Source: Capitulum mitella (lineage: Eukaryota > Arthropoda > Thecostraca > Pollicipedomorpha > Pollicipedidae). From it: 64,000 nucleotides of DNA. The stretch covers positions 30,523,350-30,587,349 of the forward strand of contig CP099846.1 in the NCBI GenBank assembly GCA_030062745.1, written 5' to 3'. The translations under genes and the position numbers were made by a program. Shown piece by piece: positions 55,543 to 64,000 of this stretch. Within the stretch, counting starts at the first letter, position 1. Each line of letters starts with the position of its first letter. The notes beneath the pieces are model-generated. The model was not told the origin of the DNA. It was given only the letters and a program-made list of their open reading frames with translations, and searched no databases.

Positions 55543-58500
55543 ATGGCGGACTCCAAGCTGGAGTACGCCGAGGGGCACGACAAGTACTCGGCGCTCTACC
55601 TGCGCAACAGCAAGGCGATCGGCGTGCTCTGGGGCGTGTTCACCATCTGCTACGCCATCTTGAGCGTGGTGGTGCTGGTGCAGCCGCAGTGGGTCGGCGA
55701 CACGCCCGAGTCGCCCGGCGCCGGTTACTTTGGCCTCTGGCGGCACTGCGTGCACGCCAGCGCGGCGCAGGTGAGTGCCGCCATCCAGGGAGGACAGGCG
55801 GGCGGTCTCTGCCCGGTTGTTGGCGTCGAGTGGGATTCTGCGCCCGCACGGCGGGAGGAGGAGACTGGGGAATGAACTGCTCGACGGCTAAGGGCTCGAG
55901 TGAAGCGAAAAGGCGTCACGCTCACTCTCGTGGCGATGCGTGGGTGGACGGGTGTACCGCGCAGAGACGGGGAAATGAGGCAGTGGAACGAACAGAGGGG
56001 TGAGACGGAGCGAGGTTGGTTTGGCCTGGAAGGCTTGACGGCACCGAGTTTGGGTCTGTGCCCCTTCCTGCGGTCCGAGGCACTGAGACATGAATCGTGT
56101 CGAGATTCCCGCCGGTGGCAACTCCGGCTTCTCACCGGATCGCGAGTTATCACCGGATCGTGAGGTGGGGGGGGGGGGACGGGGGAGGCGACCGGGGACA
56201 GGTACCGAGTCGGGAATCATCGGCACTGTGTCTCTGAAGGACCAGCGAAGATCATGTTCGCGGCTTCTAAAGTGGCGAATGCCAGGTATGATACAGACAT
56301 CCTTGTACAGTAGGCGACAGTATAAACCACTACCGAGGAAAGGCCTGGGGAAAGGACGATCCGAGTCAAAGCAGAACACTGCGGCTACTTCTGCACGGGG
56401 GATCTTGTCTCGCGTATAAATCGAACTGTTAATTCGGATAAACCTCTCGATAAGTCGAGAGGTTTAATTCGGACAAACCTCTCGACAGCATCGACTACTG
56501 ACACTCTTCTGGCCCACTTTAACGTGCGCAGTATGAAGTCTCGCTTTGTGCAATATGACCTCATGTTTCTGTGCAATGCTCACCATGCAAGCTTCTACAG
56601 CCCTGAACTGCTGCCAGCATTCGGCTTGGCTGTGCCGCGGCGTCCATCGCGTACGCTCGCGCTGTGGAGCATCTCTATTGCTCGAGTGAATATTGTCCAG
56701 CGTAGCCTATTCACTCGTATACCCACTCTGTGCAATACCTTGCTGAACTCTTTTAGGAATGTCGACTTTGTTACGTCCACTGCGCGCTGTTACAAGTCAA
56801 ACGTGCACAGCTTCTCGAACTCGTTAGGGCTATATCTGTAAACTTACCTCTGTGCCATGACTTAATGCTTACTTAATGCTACTGTGACTGAATCGTATTT
56901 TGACTCCTGCTTTTAATATTTGACTGCAGCAGTAATTGAGTGACTGTGCCTGTTGGTGTCTTTAATAATAATACAAGAATAATAATGCAGCACTTGGGCA
57001 ACGTGTGACTGCTATCCAGGGGCGCAGCCAGGATTTTCTTAAGAGGGGGAAAGGGAGCTCAATATGAACTGGAATCGTACGAAAACCGTCTGTTAGAAAG
57101 ATGATGTGCAATGATTTCCACAAAAAATTCGGGCCTAGGGGGGCCCAGGCCTTCCGCCCCCCCCCCCCTCCGGCTGCGCCAGTGCTGCCATTCTCTCTTA
57201 CGTTTGGTCTATGTTGTTGCTGATTCCATGGAGCGTGAGTTACAATGATTGCGCGTGTGACAAAAATCGTGAAAACAGAGCAGCAACAGTCATGCGGGCA
57301 CCGCAGCGGCGCACCCGGGCCACCTCCGGGGTCACACGGGCGCTCCTGCGAGAGCGGTGACACGGTTTCCGTGCAAAGCCAGCCGAGTCCCACATTCGCG
57401 GGCGGCCGACCAGTTTCGCCGGCCTGGGTGTCTCCCGAATTACCGGCTTTGGCACAAGTCGGCGTGGTGTGATTTGGCCGGAACCGCCCAGGAAGGTTAC
57501 TTCGAAACTTCGGAAAGCTGGGAGCATTGTGAATATTTGTGCCATTCTGCGCGTTTCCAACATGGAACAATCGCCGCACGTCTGCGATTCTTGGCATTGG
57601 TTGCCCCACATTTTGCGCACAAACACAATGTTTGGTGCCGGAGAAGAAGTCGTGAACTTCCTACCTACGGGACAAAGAGCACGTGATAAATGCTAAAAAG
57701 TTGTTCCAGAGGATTTTTCGCCAGAGCAGACCAGCTGCAGTAACGTATGATAACTGTGTTCTGAAGAAGTTATTGCGTGATATCCGGCCGAAAGGGAAAC
57801 CTGTTTTGATCTTGCTGGCTTTCCTGGGACATTGAGGCATATATAGCGAGCGTTTTACATTGGCCACTGGAATGCCGCCCTTCAGAGGAATGTTCAAGCT
57901 GTAATGCGTGTTTTGCGCTGAGGTAGGATGAATTCCACGGTGCTGAAATCGATTCTTAGCGTGCGTTAGGTTTCAAAGCACAGTGTATGAACGCATTGTG
58001 TGTATGCATGTCATGTAACAGTTGAGGATTTTCAAAGCGGTTTATCGCGGTTTTTCCTGTTTTTCTGTTTTCCGTCATGTCCTGTTTTCAGCTTTTGCGT
58101 GGCATCACGAAAAACCGCAAGCCAATAACCGAATGATCACATAGTACAATTTTGAATAAACCAAATTTTCGAGCTTTCTATATATATAGATATTTCTTAG
58201 AAAACTCAGCGCTGAAAACGTAATCAGCGACATTTTTCATACCGCCAACCAGCTATCTATGAATCCGTCAAAATTGCATTTAATTCCGATCAGCAGGAAC
58301 TAATACGCGCACGCTCTTCCAAACGAGGAATCTTTATTTGTAATTTTTTACGTATTTGTAATTTTGTACGTGACCGGCTCCTGGCCAAGCCGCTCTGAGG
58401 TTAAAAAAAAACACATTTTTATCATGGCCGACACGACACGTAGGTAAGCAATCGGCTGAAACCATCAACACGTGATTACAGGAAGAGCACAAAAAGACAA

Positions 58501-60434
58501 TTCATTGATTACCACACATGATTCCCATTATTCCATGCCATCCGTGACCAGTAGGTGATATGAGGAGACATTGTTGCAGACCAGTCAGCTCACTCTTGCC
58601 CTGCCAGACGTAGGGGGAGTGCGATGCATTGACCCCTTCTCTTGACATGCCAATATCCGACGAATCTCACTCCCAATTTTAGTAAGCATTATGCATTTGT
58701 ATGCCCTTTCCCGTATTAACTCTGTCAGCCACCCGGTCAGTCAGCCCTTTGATTTTCAGCGTTTTCCTTTTTGAGAGCATCTGATGACCTCTGGTGACCT
58801 CTGATGACCTATGACTTGGCGCAGGCTGACTCACCGCTGGCCTGCGCCGGCCGACTGACGGACCTCGCCAGCATCGTCTCGGCGCCGTTTCGCGCCGCCA
58901 CCATCTTCGTCGGCCTGGCGGTGGTGATCGCGCTGCTCTGCATCATCTGCTTCCTGATGTTCTGCTTCCTGCGCTCCAGCACCGTCTTCCACCTGTGCGC
59001 CTGGATGCAGCTGCTGTCCGGTGCGTACGTTGCGAGGGAATGCTAGTGCTCGATGACGAGACTCAAAATGTTTCGTAGCTATCTGTGATGTCTTCATTGA
59101 TGCCAGTGATGTCTAGCATCCCTCTGACGACGTCCCATCTGACAGTGTCGTCTTTGACTCGTTCCTCCTACCTGCGTCCCCTTTGATGGCATCTTCACTA
59201 GGCCTGTTCACTCGCATCGCACTTCCCCTGAACATGCTCCCCTTTGCGCTGACGGTGTTCCCTTTGGCCATGCTCCCTCTGACCGTGTTCATTCTGGCCG
59301 TGTTCCCTCTGGCCGTTCCCTCTGGTAACATCTCCTCTGGCTGTACCCCCTCGTAACATATTGCTTGTCACTGTGTTCCTCTCACTGCGCTACCTCTGAT
59401 CGTGTCCTTTTGACCGTGTTCTCTCTGACCAGGCTCATACCATCACGCTGCCGCTGAGCGTGTTCCATCTGACTAAATTCCCTCTGACCGCAATCCCTCT
59501 GACCGTGCTCCCTCTGACCACCCTACTTTTGATCGTGTCCCCTAGAACTTGTTCGCGTCTGACAGTGTCTGCTCTGATCGCACGGGGCGTGCGATCTGAG
59601 CTGATCGAGCATACGACCAGATCAGATCTGATTGTGCTCCGACCTGACCTGAGCTGATCGAGCATACCACCAGATCAGATCTGATTGTGCTCCTGCCTGA
59701 CCATGCTTGCCCCCGACCGTGTGCCTCTGACCGTGTTCTCCCCTGATTGTGTCTCTTCTGACCGCGTTCGTCCTGATCGTGTTTCCTCTGGCCGTGTTCG
59801 TCCCTGGCCGTGTTTCTTCTGACCGTGTTCGCCCTTGATTGTGTTCCCTCTGACCGTGTTCGCCCCTGACAGTGTTCCCTTTGACCGTGGTCCCCTCTGA
59901 CCGTGTTCCCTCTGGCCGTGCTCACCTCTGACAGTATCCCGCTGATGGCGCGCCTTCCCCGTGCCCGTGTGACGGCGCCGGCCGCCGCCAGGTGTCTGCC
60001 TGCTGGTGGCGCTGCTCGTCTTCCCGGTCGGCTGGGACGCGGCTCGGCTGCGGGAGGTCTGCGGCCAGGGCGCCGACAAGTATCGGCTGGGCGGCTGCGG
60101 CGTCCGCTGGGCCTACATCCTGGCCATGGTCGGCACCGTCGACGCGCTGGTGCTGGCCGCGCTCGGCTTCGTGCTGAGCTCGCGCGAGGCGCGCCTGGGC
60201 CGGACGGCGGCGCCGGCCGGGCCGCCGCCGCCGGCCGGCTCGCTGCTGCGCGGCGAGGTCAACGGCGGCTACCTGTACGAGGCGCCGTCGCTGGCCGGCT
60301 CGCGGCGCTCCATGAACCTGCAGCCGGTCATGCTGATGCCGCAGGCCGAGCACGACCGCTACTCGGAGTTCTCGCACCGCTCGGTGCAGTCGGGCCGGCC
60401 GGCGTACGGCTCGGCGCACAACTTCCACCTGTAG
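55543..60434 (+). CDS. LHFPL-family tetraspan membrane protein (LHFPL3/4/5-like)
   Basis: Three coding exons: 55543-55770 (donor GTGAGT), 58825-59020 (donor GTGCGT) and 59992-60434 (TAG), joined in frame to give 288 residues. Family signatures are YLRNSKAIGVLWGVFTICYA (first membrane segment), QPQWVGDTPESPGAGYFGLW followed by two loop cysteines (claudin-type W-GLW-C-C), CAWMQL, and DKYRLGGCGVRWAYILA. Four membrane segments lie at about 25-47, 101-125, 133-157 and 180-205. The second extracellular loop is also typical. The cytoplasmic C-terminus is longer than usual, Ala/Pro-rich, and ends AYGSAHNFHL. Vertebrate relatives act at synapses (with GABA-A receptors and neuroligin) or in hair-cell mechanotransduction; the role here is not known. 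Intron 2 is mostly minisatellite. Codons are strongly GC-ending. The exact paralogue (3, 4 or 5) is not decided, so no symbol is given. Confidence 0.92.
57017..57184. mobile_element. hAT-like MITE in LHFPL intron 1
   Basis: The 168-bp element starts CAGGGGCGCAGCCAGG and ends CGGCTGCGCCAGTG, so GGCGCAGCC is inverted at the ends. Flanking 8-mers are CTGCTATC and CTGCCATT (6 of 8 match). Relatives occur at about 25,415 and 37,499. Confidence 0.7.
59110..59935. repeat. 15-bp minisatellite filling LHFPL intron 2
   Basis: Dozens of imperfect units of CTGACCGTGTTCCCT type, with an internal two-copy duplication of about 53 bp at 59,598-59,703. The array runs to about 55 bp before the splice acceptor at 59,991. 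Minus-strand frames over it give Asn-Thr-Val-Arg-Gly pentapeptides, which are a by-product of the period. Confidence 0.88.
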
Positions 60435-62087
60435 GCGGCCAGCCGGAGGCGGCCTCGGTCCCGGGGGCGCGCGGGACCGTCTGGCGGCGAGGAGTGCTCC
60501 GGAGCGCCGAATCGCCTGCAGCGGGTTTGGACTGGTCGCCGCAGGGGTTTGCTTGCCTGCGTGCCAGGTCCAAGCGGTGTCGTCGGCAAACTTTCTCGTG
60601 ATCTGCCAGGGTAGTGGTGCCCCGCTTGATCAAGGCGCTGGTTGAAATCTAGGCTGGTTTGTCACCACCCGGCGGGTGGTGACTGGCAAACCGTTTTGCA
60701 CGTTCAATCTGATTTCCTTACTCCTTTTGCTGACGTCTTGAAAGATGTGAGAAGCCTGAAGGCTCCCATAATTCGAAATTACGGCCCTTTCTGCCTCACG
60801 GGCTGCCTACTACACCACTGTCCTGCTGGATCGTAAGGAGACTCGCTCGCCTTGTGGCCTCTGAGACAGCCTTTCCTCACTTCGGCTCGAACTGACGTCA
60901 TCACGGGGATGTGTGTCCAGGCATTTCCAGCGGAATGCCATTATTCACCATTCTGCGAAACTATTTGGAGTCGCGTGGTTACTGACGTCATGAAGTTGTT
61001 TCTGCATTGGTGAGGCATATCCAATGAAATCCATTATTCATCAGTCTATTAAACTATTTGAAGCTACGTGGTTACCACAGTCGGAGTGAGACGTCCTCAC
61101 CTCCGTAGAGGACTTTGTTATGAAGGTGGAGAGGGTGGCAATGCCAGTGGTTTCAACAGTGTCTGCTTGGCTCTTCGCGGCTCTCGTGCTATGATTTTTC
61201 ACTCCAAGTATTTTTTTGCGTTTCGGAAGTTGCGCTACGTAGCCTTTCAGTTCCAGGTGCCAACGCCGAAGGCATTAGGACTATCAACCGTTCCATCCTG
61301 GATGACAAGAGTAAACCATTTGAATTTTTGTCTTTTTGCGAAGTACGTTTGCGCTCCAACGCCACTCAGAAACATCAATTGTAGTAATCTGGGTGACATC
61401 AAAACCAACGGAAGAAAGGCACCATGCCCATGGTATGTCTGAATTGTGCGTCTCTGCACCATAATTCATCTGTTGCTGCATACTTCGCATGCTGCAGTAC
61501 TGAACAAAAAGCGAGTTAACAAAGCTGCGTTGCGTTCAGGCGTTCTGTAACAAAAATATGTCTGTAAAGCTGAGGCTTGAAAGCAACAAGCAGAGAAAAA
61601 ATATTTTGTCGGGTGCATCTAGCTAATGAGTGTGCCAATTTTAGCCGTAAGAGAGGGACAGTACAGCGAATGCATTTGCCACAGCGTATTCTTCAGCGGC
61701 CGCAGATCGAGGCAGTGGTATCTGTGGTCAGTGACATTCCTATTCGCCGGCGCTCCTTCGACGATAGAGTTTGCACGTGGAAGGTGCGCCGTTGCAGCTT
61801 CTTCGTTGCGAGTGAAATGCAAGCTCGGTTTCCAGATGTGCAGTGTGGTGACTTTGACGGTTTTCACTAACATGTCCGTTTGCTGCGCACGTGGCGTGTA
61901 TGTGTAGTGGCGGTAATATGCGGCGTCGATAGCATGCCCATTCCAAGAGAGCTGCGTGCGTGTTTATCATTGTACACCTTTGTCCTGGCGTATTAGATCT
62001 GCACATGTGTCTGTCTGTGTGCTTCATTATTTAGACCTCTGTAAGGATGTGTATTCTGCTTTTAATGATAATCGTGCACGTGACCTC
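60435..62087 (+). other. Probable 3' UTR of LHFPL-family gene
   Basis: No coding region recognised. The first likely polyadenylation signal in a good context is at 62088, implying a long 3' UTR of about 1.65 kb. Confidence 0.45.
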
Positions 62088-62093
62088 AATAAA
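62088..62093 (+). terminator. Polyadenylation signal, LHFPL-family gene
   Basis: AATAAA within CTCAATAAAACATCC on the plus strand, in the right orientation and position to end the LHFPL transcript. Confidence 0.5.
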
Positions 62094-62437
62094 ACATCCT
62101 AATGGAAAAAGGTTATTTCATGAACGCGGATAATCTCATCTGTGCTTGATAGTATCTGGTTTGATATTGATTGTAGGGCATGAACAATTAGGATTGAATG
62201 GCAGAACATCTGCGAAGATCCCAGGTATTCAGATATCTGTGCTCAGCTGTCGCCATTGGCGATATCTGAGCTGACAGAATGCGATGTTTTCATTCCTGCT
62301 TTGACCGTCAGAAAATGATTGGGTGGCGAAACAGATCATTGATCGGAGTGCTGTTTTGCATACGATAACTTGATTTAATTCCTAATACGCCAAACGCAGT
62401 GCTGCACAACGGTAGACGATGAATGGTAACACCAACG

Positions 62438-62443
62438 TTTATT
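62438..62443 (-). terminator. Polyadenylation signal, CFAP58 gene
   Basis: TTTATT on the plus strand reads AATAAA on the minus strand, about 660 bp beyond the CFAP58 stop. With the signal at 62088 it leaves about 350 bp between the two convergent transcripts. Confidence 0.45.
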
Positions 62444-63105
62444 CTACATTGTAATACAAATCGCACGTACAACAGCACAGATCAGCAAACACGGCGGTAG
62501 ATTCTCCTGAAAGGCCTCACCGAGTCTCCGCTGTCCTACCTGTCAGACGATCCGACTTACCCTGTCCCGCCAACCCACACCCGGGGTCAGCAGCAAAGTC
62601 AAAATCCATCTCGCTGGCACGCTGTTAAGTATACATCATACATTCAAAGGATGCCTGGTGAATGCCGAGGGCGTAAGGACGCACAAAACAGATTTTCCGT
62701 TAGCCATTCTAGTTATCAGCAAAGCTAGATACTCCCGTGCCATGCATAGACATTCTATCAGGAACATGTTGCTCAAAAAGGTCCATGAAAGCTAAGAAAT
62801 GAATCATGATGATGCTCAGTAATGTGCAGCTCAGTAAATGATCTGTGATCATGGCTAATGAAACGCTGCAGCATCTACTGATGTGCAAATGTGCAGCATA
62901 CGTTTATCCCGGCCGCAACATGCGGAGCACGTTACAAACCACTCAGTGACTTTTGTCTTTGGAAGGCATTCCTGTTCTTCCTCTCCATTTCCTACGGCAT
63001 GTAAAAATTCACGACCCCAGTGAGTGAGGTACGAAAAATCAACGCGACGGCACGTCGTTCCCACCTCCTCTGTGCTGCCACCTATACCGAGGAGCGGCGC
63101 GCAGT
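62444..63105 (-). other. Probable 3' UTR of CFAP58
   Basis: No coding region recognised between the CFAP58 stop and the AATAAA on the minus strand. Confidence 0.4.
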
Positions 63106-63957
63106 TTACGTTTTCGTGCTGAGAGAGGGCAGCTTAAAGCCGCCCCCCAGCGGCGGTCGCCGGACGCTGGGCTCGCTGATGGGTGCCAGCCGAGGCAGGG
63201 GACGGGCCGCCTGACTGGCCAGTCGTAGCTGATGCTTCAGGCGACCGCCCTGCTTCTTCTGACGGGCAGAGTTGGGAGGCTCACGAGGAGGATTAAAAAG
63301 GGCGGAGCATTCATGTTTCACAGCGCCAAAACCACCACCAGCACCAACGAATGGTACCGTTTCACTCTGGGCACCTTGACATGCTTTCAAAGAAAAAGAA
63401 TGAATACTCTTCAACTAAGAACACGTTCGTGGTGAGCTGCCGAACCTTCGCATTGGTGGGGGTCTTCTGGGAACCAATACGAAGGTGGCTTGGTGGCCAC
63501 CAAGGCGAGCGCTGGAGTATTTGCAATTTAAATTCTTTGAAGATTCCGATTTGATTGCAGATAACTGCTAGAAACTGCTACCAGGCAATGGACCTTCCGA
63601 TTCCCCGTTGTTTGCCAAAATCCCTCAAGGTTTACTAAGTACATAAACATCCTGAAAAACTCGAGCTTTCATTTTCTCTGAAGTGATAAACAAATCAGTC
63701 GCTAAGAGTTGCTGCTTTGGCCGATATTGACGCGCATTGTGCAGAACTCCAAACGAACTCGAAAACTGTGGCCCAGGAAGGAACCACCACGGCAGCCCCT
63801 GTACCGCTGGCATCCGACTGGGCAGGTTGTCGAGCTGCCTTCTCACCTGGCTGGCGTAGAGCCTCTTGATGCCGCCCAGCTGCTCGGTCAGCCTGTCAAT
63901 GTCTCGTTTGTAGTCCTGGATCTGCGAGTCGTACATGTTCAGCTCGGAGACCAGACT
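63106..63957 (-). CDS. CFAP58: CFAP58, last two coding exons (gene continues beyond window)
   Basis: The penultimate exon is 63957-63847, 37 codons, phase 0, bounded by TTTTGGTTCCAG and GTGAGA. The last exon is 63258-63106 (50 residues plus TAA), after acceptor TGCCCGTCAG; the intron is 588 bp. The penultimate exon encodes SELNMYDSQIQDYKRDIDRL, and the next residues include LYASQKKQ across the junction. This matches the end of the long coiled coil of cilia- and flagella-associated protein 58 (CCDC147). The final exon ends with a GGGF motif (PPLGGGFKLPS), the family's characteristic C-terminal element. CFAP58 is an axonemal/sperm-flagellum protein of about 870 residues; only its last ~87 are here. 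It converges with the LHFPL gene. The N-terminal exons lie beyond 64,000. Confidence 0.85.
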
Positions 63958-64000
63958 CTGGAACCAAAACACTGGTCAGTGAAACTCGAAAACGAACTTT

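Noticed and set aside
59542..60079. Minus-strand open frame with Asn-Thr-Val-Arg-Gly and His-Gly-Gln-Arg-Glu pentapeptides
   Set aside because: It is the 15-bp minisatellite of LHFPL intron 2 read backwards; no start context, splice sites or domain.

Overview
The window is eukaryotic: genes with GT-AG introns, TATA promoters, many non-autonomous DNA transposons and minisatellites, and no bacterial gene organisation. An interstitial array of TTAGG, the usual arthropod telomere unit, points to an arthropod. A CFAP58 gene (sperm flagella and motile cilia) and very GC-rich codons in the conserved LHFPL gene would suit a crustacean with flagellate sperm, such as a barnacle; Gly/Ser-rich silk-like proteins are known from barnacle cement. 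That placement is inference, not proof.

Region 1 (about 0.36-53.1 kb) is a tandem and partly inverted cluster of one family of secreted, low-complexity, Ser/Gly/Tyr/Gln-rich repeat proteins. They look like silk, resilin or adhesive proteins and I know no name for them. Each complete copy has a TATA promoter, a 15-bp first coding exon (Met-Arg-His-Ser-Lys), a 250-430 bp intron, and one large exon. That exon encodes the rest of the signal peptide, a Gly/Tyr-rich region, many 11-residue repeats (33 bp; consensus SQGSSGGYSAP) and a fixed C-terminal tail (HKVPLLSFQVAVVSHLRK). I count seven copies plus one fragment: H (fragment, -, 4.6-4.9 kb), A (-, 5.9-8.0), B (+, 11.5-13.0), C (+, 27.4-28.7), D (+, 32.6-34.6), E (+, 38.5-40.5), F (+, 44.8-47.1) and G (+, 51.7-53.1). 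Only E (550 aa) and the divergent G (314 aa) are open from start to stop. A, B, C, D and F carry frameshifts or nonsense codons, and C has also lost its promoter and first exon. Duplicated 5' and 3' flanking blocks show that the array grew by segmental duplication, and copies B and C share a nearly identical tract that suggests gene conversion.

The spaces between copies are full of mobile DNA. They hold a mariner transposase relic, a P-element-type transposase fragment interrupted by a TTAA-flanked element, a 993-bp palindromic element with 8-bp target duplications, several hAT-like MITEs, and a 1.8-kb hAT-like element carrying a roughly 147-bp satellite. The most striking element is a 368-bp palindrome with about 145-bp arms, a 9-bp target duplication and a core of telomeric (TTAGG)10. 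It is nested inside a hAT-like MITE that has its own perfect 8-bp target duplication.

Region 2 (about 55-64 kb) holds two conserved animal genes arranged tail to tail: a complete three-exon LHFPL-family tetraspan membrane protein gene (+) and the last two coding exons of CFAP58 (-). Minisatellites lie just upstream of the LHFPL gene (26-bp unit containing TGACGTC) and fill most of its second intron (15-bp unit).
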